A stretch of 34,633 nt of DNA, taken from contig JAMQCK010000240.1 of the NCBI GenBank assembly GCA_024196135.1, positions 1-34,633 on the forward strand. Direction: 5' to 3'. Under the pieces are notes generated by a model. That model was not told the origin of the DNA. It did not search any database and saw only the letters and a list, made by a program, of their open reading frames with translations. Origin of the DNA: Pleurotus ostreatus/Saccharomyces cerevisiae fusant (taxonomy: Eukaryota; Opisthokonta). This document shows positions 1 through 10,574 of the stretch, piece by piece (position 1 is the stretch's first letter; the number at the start of each line of letters is the position of its first letter). A program made the translations under genes and the position numbers.

Positions 1-2247
1 ACATAACTGCCATGTACTTCAGCACCAATTCATCGACAAGTGCCGGTCTCACGTACAGTTCACCGAGAGCCTCCATGAGTAGCCTGGTATCGGTGCCCGA
101 AGGCGCAGAGTAGGCGGCACGGTCGAGGTCGGCTTGAACAGCGACGATGACAGCAGGGATGTCGTAGATATCGCGAGGCCAGGTCTGTATGGTATTGACC
201 AGGGCTTGTCGGTCGTGGCTCAAGAAGTAGCCTAAGATCATCCCATATACCACTGGATCCAGGCGCGGAGAGTCCGTAGGTATGAAAGGAATGACAGCCT
301 GCGCGGCGCGTCAGTCAATTAGAGACACAAAGATCGTCCGCCGCACCTGTAGGTGCCTCTTCTCCGCGAAGACGAATATCCAGTGCTCCCATCGTTTTGA
401 GTCGTGCCCGCAGACTTTCGGACATAAGCGTGCTGCCTTTTCGTACTCGCCTTTGGCACCCATTAGACCCAAAATTCATCCGATACCTGAACATGACGCA
501 CCTTGGCGAATGAGGTAGTCCACGTACTTCGTGCCAATGGCCACGGCATTTAGCTCCTCATCCCGTGGATCCTTGCTGTCCCGACTTAGCTCCTCAATAC
601 CTTCCAACGCCTCCTCATACCGCTCTCGCTCCACAAGCCAGGCGATATGGTCCCTAGCATCCCTTGGTCTCGCAATCACGATGTCGCGCGGGCTCAGGAC
701 GACGTAGCATTGGTCACCACCCGCGTCAGTCTCCGGATTCGTCCCATCCACCTTGGCCAACGCGTAGTCGTTGCATTGCCAGGATTGATACCCCGCCACA
801 CTGAGCGCGTCGTTCGCAAGCTCCTCGCCCGAGCGCGAGATGATGCGCAGCTCTGGGCGGTCGGCGAGCTTTCGCTTCTGCGTCGAGGTGTCTGCGGGCG
901 CGTCGTCGGCGCGGAGGATAGAGGTGTCAGGCGGGTAGTAGGCGAGGACGAGGAGGGAAGTGAGGGTGCGGGTGGCGTGGGTCTTGGACTGCTGGGAGTT
1001 GACGCTGCGATGGTCGTCATATACGACTGAGGGTCCGGAGGGCATTGGGTGAGGCAAAATACCGGCTGCCATGCAATCTAGTTGGAATACGGCCGTGATC
1101 TCAACAAAGAGCGAAGGAGCGTCCGAGGCGCCTGCGTTCGGGCCCGTCGTACGCGCTCGCACCCGCGCCACCTTGATCAGGTCCGCCCACGCAATGAGCA
1201 ACGTCGCGTCGTCTTGCCAATGCAGCGTGCACCGAAAGAGGTCCGCGCGCGGGCTGTCTGTCGGCCGGTCGATGAAGGTGATTCGCGAGCGCGACGTGGT
1301 GTCGTAGATCTTCACGCCGATGTCGTTCGCCCAGGCGATGAGCCTGCCACGCCAGCGCACCTGCCAGATGGGGCCTTCGCCGGTGTGTAGGACGGTTTCG
1401 CGCGGGCCAAGCCAGCCGCGCTCGCGGTGGACGAGGGAGCCCGAGAGGCCGCCGCAGACGAAGGCGCGGGTAGTGTTTTGGGAGAAGCCGGGCTCGAGCG
1501 CAACGGTACGCACCGGGCGGCGCATGTCGAGGTCTTGGGTTTCGGGGGAGGTGAGGGAGAGGACGAAGACATGGCCTAGGGGTGGTGTAAGTGTGTGCGA
1601 GGAGAAGTATGGCAGGAAGCGCACCATCCATGGAAGCAGTCGCTATAAAGTCATCGTCGAGGGAAATGTCTGTGATGCTCGCAAGGTGCTTCTTGTAGGA
1701 CTTTATGCGGGTACCATTGAGGTCGAGGATGTGGACGACGCCGGCATGAGTGCCTATAACCTATGCTAATCAATGCAGGCGCCTAAACAGCGGGAAGTAT
1801 ACGCACTATTCGTTTGTCCTTCTGCGATATGGCTAGCGCCGACGCCGAGTCCTTGAGGAAGAGCTTCGGTACGTCCCCCTCGAGGCGCGCGTACTTCAGT
1901 GCCGGTTCAACGTCTTCGTCGTCCTCGTCGTCCTCTTCCTCGCTTTCATCCCCTTCTGATTCCTGTGCCTCGTCTGTCTTCAAAGCATCTTGCGCGTCTG
2001 GGGTACCGGAGGCCTGCTCCTCGCCCTCCTCTTCCTGCTCCTCATCCTCGCCCTCCTCGTCCAACGACTCCTCGCTCCCTGACGTAGTGGCGGGATCATT
2101 AGTCCGGCCATCATCAGCGATGCTCATCTCGTCCGGGCTGTCGTGTATCTTGTCGTGCTCCCCATCATCTAGGACGGCCTTGTCGTCGGTTGCAGGCGCG
2201 CCATTGGTCTCGGGAGCCGCGGGTGGAGAGTCGACATTCGCCTGCAT
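1..2247 (-). CDS. VPS41: VPS41, HOPS tethering complex subunit (3' end beyond left edge)
   Basis: Vps41 is the effector subunit of the HOPS complex. It binds the Rab7/Ypt7 GTPase and tethers endosomes, AP-3 vesicles and autophagosomes to the vacuole. Exons on the minus strand: 2247-1807, 1760-1625, 1575-502, 450-347 and 298-53, with a probable further exon start at 1-6 after a GTGAGA donor at 52. All phases close, giving about 667 residues in the window. Residues 1-110 are very acidic and low in complexity. From about residue 120 the sequence follows Vps41: EPALKYARL, then IGTHAGVVHILDLNGTRIKS and the ITDISLDDDFIATASMDG block of the N-terminal beta-propeller. The segment GEYEKAARLCPKVCGHD begins the helical repeats; the CHCR and RING-like C-terminus lie off the window. 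Met 2247 was chosen as the ATG directly before the acidic tail; an ATG at 2349 is also in frame. Confidence 0.93.
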
Positions 2248-2933
2248 CAACGTTGCGCACGACGAGGCGCTTAGACGCGTGCTCAGAGCCTGTCGGCCAA
2301 AAGGGGTAATGTCCCCGCTCGGCAACAATACTCTAATCTGGACCCACAAACTCGTGTGTCACAGGCAACGATAGATACTCTGATAAATGTGCACTCTGAA
2401 CCTGGTGAACTGTGGAGGACAGCGCTGGGGAACAATTAGAATCACAAGCGATTGACAGGGATTGCCAGGAAACTCTGCAGATCCCAAATCGCTGGAGTTC
2501 CGTGCATAACCGTGGAATTCGATCACTCTTGCATTTGCCCACTGAACCAGTCACCCTACCATGTCATAAAATAGCTGAAAGCAGAGCAACGGGCTGCGTG
2601 CCGAGGATAGCAGGCCAGTTGATAACTCGTTCTGTGTACGTCCTGTACACTGCGCAAGATTTGGACTCCGGCTAGTGGATAATGACGAGCACGCTGGAAA
2701 GCTCGAAAGATTAGGAGCGGAACCCTCACAAGCAGTAGCATAGTGAGCGCTTCCCGTACCCTCCAGGACTGCTCGCCCAGGTTACCGCACCCATCTGTGG
2801 CCACAAACTGCCGCATCGCGTGAGAAAGGGTTACGATTTCTGGAATTGTATTGGGCTGATCGATTTTCATCATCATCTCGACTCCTCCTCTTCCTCGAGT
2901 CAGCCAACTTTCCGTATCTCTTCAGCCCAGTGC
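2248..2933. other. Divergent intergenic region VPS41 / BZW-like gene
   Basis: These 686 nt separate two divergent start codons and must hold both promoters and 5' UTRs. CT-rich runs lie just before the plus-strand ATG (about 2876-2900), a common feature of fungal core promoters. I see no TATA box, repeat or convincing reading frame here. Confidence 0.5.
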
Positions 2934-4616
2934 ATGTCTCAGTCTACCGCCGCCAAGCCTTCGCTCCAGGGGGTACGCATCAAAGCCAGAAAGCGCGCCG
3001 TCAAGGCGCAAGCAAAGCACGAACCTGCAGGTGCGTACGACACGCCTCCGCCCCACACGCCGTCTAATCCCCCTCCCCCAGTCTTCCGCGACCAACTCTA
3101 CAAGCACCTCGAGACCGTTCCCGAGGGCGATTTTGACGCGTTCACCACCAAACTAGTCCAAGCCGGATCCACGCTCGAGTTCCTCAAGTATGCAGATGCC
3201 CTCTTCGAGATCATCCTCGTCGGCGGCCTCCTCCAGCCCGGCGGCAGCTACCTCGACGACGGCGCCCCCGTCTCGCCCTTCACCATCTTCAACGCCCCCG
3301 AGCCGGTGCAGATAGCCGATCTCAAGCCGTATGTCGATGTGCTGAACAAGCTTATCCGGAGGTGCGTGTCCTTCGCGTGCAGAGCGCGTAATTTTTGCTA
3401 ATGATTCTGCGCAGGTATAAGTACCTGCAGAAGCCTCTCGAGGAGTCTGCCCTGCCGACACTGCTCCAGTACATCCACAGGTGGACGCCAGCGCAGAAGG
3501 ACAAGCTCGCCCTCACCACAGGGCTGCTCATCGGGCAGGGCCTCGCCAGCGCATCCTGCCTGCAGTCGCTGACGAAGGACCATCTCCTGAAGAATGGTGT
3601 GCCCCCTCCTTTAGATTACGGTCCTCTCCCCTAACACCTCCTAGACGTCTCGATCGACGTCCTCACCCTCGTCTTCCGCGCATTCCTGACCGAACAGGGC
3701 ATGGAGCACCTTGCCAGCGCGCTCAAGAAGGGCGGCATCAAAGACCTCCTGCTCTTCTTCCCCGCCAACAAGCGTGATGCGAAGAGCTTGGAGGAACACT
3801 TCCGCGCCGCCGGTCTCCCACAAGTCTCCGACTGGTATGTCAAGAAGCAGAGCGCGGCGTTCAAGGATAGCCTCACCGCCGATTTGCGTGAGATGTCCGA
3901 GCGCGAGGAGTCCGCGGAGGCTGTAAGTTGTCAATCTCGGGCTTTGATCGTGTGCGCCAAATCTCGAGTCCCGGTGCACACGACCAGGCCCTCGGTTGTA
4001 TACACGCAATGTCTAATCGTACGTCCAGATCGTCGCCGCGGTCAAGGCCAAGCAGGAGGAGACTCCTATTCCTGAGGCCGACTTGGTCCAGTGCCTGTGG
4101 CATGGCTTAATGAGCTCCGTTGACTGGAGCGCGCGCGCAGACCAAATTGAGAGTCTCGCGCTTCGCGAGGTGGCGGTATGTACTCTTCTACTGACTCGTG
4201 TCAATATAGGCGCTAACCCCCCATCAGAAATTCGCCCCCATCCTTGAGCCCTTCTGCTCTGGGCCGAAGTCCCAGGTGGCGCTTATCAACATCGTCCAAG
4301 TGTATTGCTACGAAGATTCCCGTGTCATGAAGGCATTCCCGCAGATTCTTAAGGTAATATTGCGTATACGTGCGCGCGTGAGTTAAGCTAACAGTGGCAT
4401 GTTGCAGGTGTTGTACAACAAAGACTGTATATCAGATCAGGCGATCATCTACTGGTTCCAGAAGGGGTCGAAGCCGCAGGGCAGGCAGCACTTCCTGAAG
4501 GCGACGGAGCCGTTGGTGAAGGTTCGTCATCGTGTTTCGGAAGGAAGGCTGGTTGCTGATAGGCTTTGTAGTTCTTGCAGGAACAAGAGGAGGAGAGTGA
4601 CGAGGAAGAGGAGTAA
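2934..4616 (+). CDS. BZW/5MP-like W2-domain protein (eIF5-mimic translation regulator)
   Basis: Homologue of the basic-leucine-zipper-and-W2-domain proteins (BZW1/2, eIF5-mimic proteins). These bind eIF2 and eIF3 through a C-terminal W2 HEAT domain and compete with eIF5, which affects start-codon stringency. Eight exons: 2934-3030, 3082-3361, 3415-3596, 3645-3922, 4029-4175, 4228-4353, 4408-4521, 4572-4616; 422 aa. Seen in the protein: basic start (GVRIKARKRAVKAQAK), then FLKYADALFEIILVGGLLQPGG, the LNKLIRRYKYL block, LLLFFPANKRD, a central EADLVQCLWHGLMSSVDW, and a W2 end with AIIYWFQKGSKPQGRQHFL followed by an acidic EEESDEEEE tail. Length is near that of animal BZW (about 419 aa). Unlike true eIF5 there is no N-terminal zinc-ribbon domain. 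Seven short introns in 1.7 kb make it the most finely split gene of the window. Confidence 0.93.
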
Positions 4617-5527
4617 TTGAGCCTCAAATGACCGACGTTCTTTACCTGTTTAAAGAGCAGCCCTTCGCGGCTGCTGGCCATTCGTGAATTGAAGTGCATT
4701 CCAATCGATTTCAGGACGTTTTGACAGCGATGTATCGCTGTAGGTATGTCTACTGTGAGCTGGAAGAGTTGCTAGAGTATCACAAGTGGGCGGGGGGAGG
4801 GTCCACGTGGTTGTTCACTTTCAAGATTGATTGAAGATGTTCGTCGGCGTCATCTCCTTTCAGACATCCCTTTCTCGTTCACAAGCAGAAATATGGTCCC
4901 GCTTGTGCTGACTGCCGCTCTCCCGCTGAGTCCTCGTTTCTGACCAGGCCTCCCAGTCGGCTCGTGATTGCATTGGTCGCCCGCCCCCGGCGGTCTCGAC
5001 CCTCTGTTGAATACCGTGATTTTTCGAAGTGACGCGGTTGATGCCGACGCGACACGTCCCTGTTTTACTGCACCTCCGAGTAACTCTCCGAGCGCAATAA
5101 TGGCAGCCCCCCTCCCCCTCGAACCTGGTAAGCTCTACTTCAGGCTCCCTAGCATGACGCTGTCCTGCTCGAAGAAAAGGTACTCGACGATCCCCTCACT
5201 TCTCGGGTTCATGACAGCCGATGACGAAGACAGCGAGCGCTAATCCGCGTTGCGATTGTCCTAAACTTGGGCCGCCACCGCGATGCGCGCTCGGGCTTGT
5301 GCCGACGATGAGATCACGTCCCTTCTCGAACGGATTAGACCAGAGCGCATGGAACCAAATCCGAGCACTCAATTGCGCGTGCGCTTATAAACCCGCTCTT
5401 TGTCCGCGGCGCCCCCCCTCCCCGGTTGCCTTCGACCGCGATCTTCACACTGGCGGCCGCGCGCGTATATATGCCAGCGCTCTCTTGAACGTTGCGGATT
5501 TTCGACCTCTCCCTTCGTGCCAAGACC
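4617..5527. other. Intergenic region with PAP2 promoter
   Basis: 911 nt between the BZW-like stop and the PAP2 start. It should contain the 3' end of the former and the promoter of the latter. A short plus-strand frame with an internal ATG at 5101 is present but has no recognisable product. Two TATA-like boxes lie near the right end. Confidence 0.5.
5385..5391 (+). promoter_or_regulatory. TATA-like boxes before the PAP2 gene
   Basis: TTATAAA at 5385-5391, 137 nt before the ATG at 5528; a second candidate, GTATATATG, lies at 5466-5474, about 55 nt before the ATG. Either could set transcription starts for the phosphatase gene. Confidence 0.4.
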
Positions 5528-7081
5528 ATGCTCGGTGCTCGGCCCCTTCCATATTCGGAGCACAAGGTCCCCCCGGATGTAGACAAGCACACCTCGATGC
5601 TCCTTCGCCTCTCTCAGCGGCGGCACCTCTCATGGCTCGCGACCTTGCCCTCTTGGGACCAGCTGTTCGGCGATGCCTGGCGGGATCTGTTCACCATGGG
5701 CATCATTGGCGTAGTCGTGAGTGCCACCGCATATGCCTTGCATACGACCGCTAACGCCGATCAGGGCCTTGTCTTCCACTTCGACAATGTAGTTCTCGGG
5801 GGGAACGACATATCGTTCATGCTGTGGAACGAGCACAATGAATTTGTAGCTTATGTGCGTGTCAAGCCTTCAGCGCGTCTGCTACTCACTGACTATCGTC
5901 TACAGGAAGTTGGCAAGCCTCGATTAGACAACATCATCCACATCTGGCTGTCCGCCCTCCTCGCTATCCTTGTCCCCTCTATATTCTTCGTCCTCGCCCA
6001 GATACGCGTCCGGAGCGTATACGACCTCTACGTAGCCTTTTGGATGAACATGCGCGCCGTCGTGACAGGCAGTCTATTCCAAGTAATGAACAAGACATTA
6101 ATTGTGAGTCTTCCACCACCTCATCCTTCTCGACCTAACCTTCTTTAGGGCGGCCTCCGGCCTCATTTCCTCGACGTCTGCCAGCCAGACCCCTCCCTCG
6201 GCCCAGGCAATGGCACCGGCTACCACGGCCTCTACTTCACCTGGGACATCTGCCAGGGAACCGAGCGCTCCTGGATCAAGGACTCGGTCAAGTCCTGGCC
6301 ATCCGGTCACACCACCGTCGCCTTCGCCGGCTTCACCACCCTCAGCCTCTATCTCAACGGCAAGCTCAAGATCTTCTCCGACGAGCGCGCACCGGTCTGG
6401 AAACTTGTGCTATTCTTCGCGCCGCTGCTGGGCGCCACGCTTATTGGCGGCTGCATGATCCTCGACCATTCGCACCATTGGTACGATGTGTTTGGGGGTG
6501 CGGCTATTGGGATTGGCAGCGCGTTCACTGGGTACCGAGCGAACTATGCGTCGAGTGAGTCACAGTTACTTCGTGCGCCCGCATCCTGCTTCTGCTGTCA
6601 AGCCTTTTACCATCTGGCCTCTCAACTGTTTTACTGATCAAAATTTCCCCTTCATTCAGTTTGGGACTATCGCTTCAACCACATTCCCCTCCAGCGTGCC
6701 AAGGTGCGGTGGAACCACCGCGGCGAACAGGATCCTGCAGGGCACTTCACATACTCGACTGCCCCCGAGAACCGTTTCCCGGACTTCGCCCACGGCCACC
6801 GTATGCAGTGGGCGCCGTACGGGGGGCCGACGGATGCGGTGGACGGCGCGCTGACGCGAGATGATGACCGCTCGGCGAGAAGGAGGTGGCGACATTCTGA
6901 GAGTCAAGTGGGCGAAAACTCTGTGGAGAGCCGAACAAGGGGCTCTATCGAGAGCCGGTCAGCCGAACCCTCTGCTTCGTCACGTTCGCCGACGGTCGTG
7001 CCCTTGCCCGAGTTCGCCCATATACCAGACTCCCACGATACCTTGCGAGCTTCGCGTAATTCTGACGCTGAAGTGGTATAA
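5528..7081 (+). CDS. PAP2-family lipid phosphate phosphatase (DPP1/LPP-like)
   Basis: Integral membrane phosphatase of the PAP2 superfamily. Relatives dephosphorylate phosphatidate, diacylglycerol pyrophosphate or lysophosphatidate at vacuole or Golgi membranes. Exons: 5528-5716, 5765-5854, 5906-6103, 6149-6554, 6660-7081; 434 aa. Several hydrophobic segments are visible, e.g. FTMGIIGVV, IWLSALLAILVPSIFFVLA and LVLFFAPLLGATLIGG. Catalytic motif C1 fits KxxxxxxRP (K156, R163-P164), C2 is PSGH at 210-213, and C3 ends HHWYD with H268 and D272. In C3 the usual Ser-Arg pair is Cys261-Met262, so one phosphate-binding arginine is missing. The last about 120 residues are polar, Ser/Arg-rich and probably cytosolic. 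Introns 1 and 2 are 48 and 51 nt with no in-frame stop, so naive translation reads through them. An in-frame ATG at 5492 is an alternative start. Confidence 0.9.
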
Positions 7082-7716
7082 TCCATGACTTCGCATCTCA
7101 TCACTCCCCTCCCCTCACCTCACTTCTCCTCTCGTTCTCCGCATTCTTACGACTACATAATGACTTACATAGATGGGTTGAAATAGGGTGCGCTGTATTA
7201 ATGGTGTCCTCATTTGTGCCAGTATAATATTCATCACTCACCAGTGCTTTCAAACATTTAAATAATGAACTTCTCACAGGCGTCATCTGACGGGCTCGCG
7301 GCTCAAATTCACGCGGGGAAGCACAACGGTATATGGTGTTTGTACGTATTGATCAATATGGGTCCGCCCTCGGAATTGCTTCCGGAACGGATCGCAGCTT
7401 GTTTGCTTTCGCCGTCTCCGAGTCCTTGAAGTGTCCTTGACGTCTGCAGCGATCACCGCAGGATATGCATGCACGCTGGCGGGCTCTTGGATTAATTTAC
7501 GACAAGGTAGACTCATGAGCATGTCCCGAAGACTGCCCAACGCGCCGATAAACAGTATATGCCAAACAAGCGCCCATGCCCGACACACGTGTGCGCCTCC
7601 TTGGTCTTGATCTCCATCCACAAGGCGTCTTCGAAAGGACTGATTCGGGGTCATCTATAGAGGTGAATACTACCTACAAAGCTCGTGGATATGATGACTG
7701 AAGTACCTAGAAAGGC
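7082..7716. other. Intergenic region PAP2 / F-box
   Basis: 635 nt between two plus-strand genes. The first part (7083-7140) is CT-rich and follows the PAP2 stop. A 123-codon minus-strand frame (7283-7654) has no recognisable domain and is not called. No repeat or TATA box was noticed. Confidence 0.4.
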
Positions 7717-9291
7717 ATGCGCGTCTTAGAAACTCGTCTCTGCGCGCAGTGCGGGAACACGTTAACCTGCACGTACCCTCCGACACCAAGTATCGATATC
7801 CTGCGCGATGGCCATGTTCCCTCTTCAAACGATTATCGCGAAATTTGCCAGGATATATCAGCACTAGGCGAATCTCTAGCCACCATCGATGCCGAAGTGT
7901 CGTCCATTAAGGCGCGCCTAGCCACCCTCGAGCATCATCGTACTCTGCTCGCCGAAAGCAAATGTCGTAAACAAGCACTAATTGCTTCCATCAACCGCCT
8001 TCCGATCGAGCTACTCGAGCTTATCATACACGCTGCCCTGCCACCGACATGGACGACTGCCAGCATCGGTACCACACGTTTTCCGCTCCTGGAGACATGT
8101 TACCGATTTCGGCGCACGGCGCTCGGCATGCCTGAGCTATGGTGCAAAATAATCGTAGCGGATATGATTGTTGACGAGCGCTTCTGTGCGATCGCACAGC
8201 TATACATGGACCGCGCAGGGAGTCGTCCGGTGGACGCCTTGTACGTCCCGAAATCCACCCGTAGGGAGGCCGTATTCGACCAATGGATGATCTCTCACAT
8301 GGGTCGTCTTCGCAACTTCAGATGGCTCCTTGACACGCATGCTCTACCTGTGACTCGCCTATCCGCGCCGTTCTTGGAGAGCGCCACGTTTATGGCTCAT
8401 CGGGACATCACACTCCATCCCGTCCTCACCATCGTGGACGCCCCCCGCTTATCCAAGGTGACCATACACAACTTTGAGACCCCTTTGGTATTGGATATTC
8501 CATGGGCGCAACTCAAGAGCTTAGTCGTTCAGAACACCATACTGCGTCTCGAAAACATGCATACGATCTTGTCTTGCGCGTCTCTCACGACACTGGAGGT
8601 CCGTGTCTGCTCGGCTGCCATCGAGCTGCCACACGGCGAAGGGTCCACCCAATTTCCCGTCATCACGATGAATGCCTTGCGCTCGTTGAAGCTCGCGGAA
8701 TGTGGCCTTTCTCTCAGCGCGATCATCTGCGCACCGAATCTACACGAGCTGGAAATGTGGGAGAACACCTGGTGCTTGGTCGAAGTCCCAGGCGTCTTCG
8801 CGCGCTTCACATCGCCCGTGCGCACGATGCTCGAACGCAGCCCGCCCCGCCTGCACACATTGACCCTCCTCGGCTTTCCGTGTTGCAAAGACGACGACGA
8901 CCTGGACGATATCCTGTCTATCTTGCGCCTCGTGCCCCAGGTCAAGCGCCTGAAGCTAGGGTACGACGAACCAGACGCGTACGATATACCCTTCCTTCAG
9001 CGACTCAGCCGCCGCCAGGATCAGCCGTTCATCCTTCCTGACCTGGAACACATCGCCTTCGATTACTACGGCATCCATTTTGTCCTCTGTCCCGGTTTCG
9101 AGGACGCGTTGACGGAGCTGGCGCTTCCCCGCTGGGGTGTAGGCAATGAGAAGCCCACGGAGCGCATGTCTTTTCACTCGCGTACCTGCAAGCGCGTTAG
9201 GAAGTGCCGCTGCAGGGCTCTGGATGGTTGGGTAGCGAAGATGAAGATGGAGGGAATTATTGTCAATAAGCTACCGTGTGGGCTCTGCTGA
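7717..9291 (+). CDS. F-box / leucine-rich-repeat-like protein (Agaricomycete family)
   Basis: Single-exon gene of 524 aa. The F-box-like motif is at about residues 91-106 (INRLPIELLELIIHAAL), preceded by a coiled coil at about 47-88 (ISALGESLATIDAEVSSIKARL and onward) and an N-terminal Cys-x-x-Cys (CAQC). The rest has irregular Leu-rich segments such as LRSLKLAECGLSLSAI and LHTLTLLGFPC, as in F-box/LRR adaptors. F-box proteins bind Skp1 and bring substrates to SCF ubiquitin ligases; the substrate here is unknown. This architecture (Cys pair, coil, F-box, LRR-like tail) belongs to a family that is widely expanded and variable in mushroom genomes. The gene has no introns, unlike most of its neighbours. 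The 3' end faces the first NmrA-like gene with only 138 nt between stops. Confidence 0.85.
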   Translation: MRVLETRLCAQCGNTLTCTYPPTPSIDILRDGHVPSSNDYREICQDISALGESLATIDAEVSSIKARLATLEHHRTLLAESKCRKQALIASINRLPIELLELIIHAALPPTWTTASIGTTRFPLLETCYRFRRTALGMPELWCKIIVADMIVDERFCAIAQLYMDRAGSRPVDALYVPKSTRREAVFDQWMISHMGRLRNFRWLLDTHALPVTRLSAPFLESATFMAHRDITLHPVLTIVDAPRLSKVTIHNFETPLVLDIPWAQLKSLVVQNTILRLENMHTILSCASLTTLEVRVCSAAIELPHGEGSTQFPVITMNALRSLKLAECGLSLSAIICAPNLHELEMWENTWCLVEVPGVFARFTSPVRTMLERSPPRLHTLTLLGFPCCKDDDDLDDILSILRLVPQVKRLKLGYDEPDAYDIPFLQRLSRRQDQPFILPDLEHIAFDYYGIHFVLCPGFEDALTELALPRWGVGNEKPTERMSFHSRTCKRVRKCRCRALDGWVAKMKMEGIIVNKLPCGLC

Positions 9292-9429
9292 CAATTGTTT
9301 TCATACTGGCTATTTCCTTGGACCTCTTGACTTTCGCCCGCAGAGCTCAACTGCTTCAATCAGCCTGAGTACCCATGTTTTCTGTTTCTATTATACACAA
9401 AATATGCCATTTGGAGAATAAACGACTGC

Positions 9430-10574
9430 TTAGTCCTTCAGCGTCTCGGTCTTGTAACCACCTGCATACGGCATGTACGGCTTCTTGTAGAAGCTGTCGG
9501 CGAGATATTCGTAGTCGTAGGTCTTTGCGTCAGGATAAAGCTCCTTGAAGTCGAGAGCACCTGCTGCTTTCGCCTTCGCAATGGTATTGTCGCCTCTGAC
9601 GAAAATGCTGTACCAGTACTCCGTCACATAGCGGAGCAGAATCTGCTCGATTCCCGCCGCTCGAACGCTTTCCAACTGCTTCGTGATCTCCTCCTCGGTG
9701 ATCTGGTCAGTGTATGTCAGCTGCCCTGCGCAATCCGAGACCGAAGTAAAGGCGTAAGCGCTTACCACTTTCTTCTTCTGCAGGACAGCGTCGCCGAGCC
9801 TGGCCACCGCCACCGCCCACGTCTTGTTCAGCGTGACCTCATCCTCCCATATGAAGACGGTCTGGTTGAGCGTGCGCTCGTCCGCAATGACGCGCCGCAC
9901 GTAGTCGCCAATGTGGAAGAGGTCGGTAACGGCGAAGGGCACATCACCACTACCGATGAAAGTGTGCGAGAACTCGGCGTGCATGCCATTGATGTCTGGC
10001 GGGTACGGGACGGTGTTCTGAGTCCACCAGCCTACCTCGATGATGGTGTAGCCGACGCCGGATTGCTTGAGGTAGTCGCGAATGGCGAGTTTCTGTTCGT
10101 GAGCGCCGATGAGCCAGCTGTTTCCTTGAGAGAAGCAATAGTGCCGCACGTACCTTGTCGTGCATGAGCATCACACCCTTCGGCCCGTCTGTACCAAAGT
10201 CGTCCGGCACGAAGCGCTTGACGCCGACGACCTTCGCCGCTTCGATGATCTTCTTCTGGGCTTCAATGCAGGAAGGATGCACCGTCGCGATGACGGTGTC
10301 TGCGCCTGCGAGGATCTCTTGCAGCCTCTCCTGTGTAACGTTCAGGAGATCCGCCTGGTGTATGGTGACACCGCGTTCGGAGAGCTTGACCACATCCGCA
10401 TTCGAAGGGTTGCGAGCGACTGCGGCTACGCGCTGTTCGAAGGTGAGAAATCGATTTCAATGAAGTGGGAGTGTGACCTACGAAATCGTTACTGGCCAAG
10501 AGACTGTCGACAATGACCCGACCTGTCTCTCCTGTCGCGCCGAAGATGACCACGAGTGGTTTGGACTGGGACAT
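9430..10574 (-). CDS. NmrA-like / isoflavone-reductase-like NAD(P)H-dependent reductase, copy A
   Basis: Atypical short-chain dehydrogenase of the NmrA/PCBER type. Exons (minus): 10574-10482, 10432-10154, 10092-9766, 9702-9430; 323 aa. The Rossmann start LVVIFGATGETGR has the GxxGxxG dinucleotide-binding pattern. Typical family blocks follow: GADTVIATV, VKRFVPDDFG, and HDKKLAIRDYL, which contains the position of the catalytic Lys in plant PCBER enzymes. The fourth exon starts at ITEEEITKQL; the 63-nt intron before it (9703-9765) is free of stops in frame and could be translated by mistake. Copy B upstream has the same first three exon lengths (93, 279 and 327 nt), so the two are a tandem duplication. 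Substrate unknown; fungal relatives act on small aromatic or quinone-like compounds, or sense NADPH. Cytosolic (no signal peptide). Confidence 0.9.

Noticed and set aside
647..1030. 127-codon plus-strand frame and similar ones across 1082-1769
   Set aside because: All lie antisense to the well-supported VPS41 exon 3.
1814..2374. 186-codon Ser-rich plus-strand frame
   Set aside because: Exact antisense of the acidic VPS41 exon; Glu codons read as Ser on the other strand. No start context or homologue.
4968..5243. 91-codon plus-strand frame with internal MAAPLPLEPGKLYFRLP
   Set aside because: The start faintly resembles small lectin or inhibitor proteins, but nothing downstream continues such a fold.
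6940..6955. GGCTCT-ATCG-AGAGCC hairpin
   Set aside because: Inside the PAP2 coding exon; a six-base stem is expected by chance at this GC content.
7283..7654. 123-codon minus-strand frame with one hydrophobic segment
   Set aside because: No recognisable motif, no promoter signs, poor codon pattern; most likely chance.
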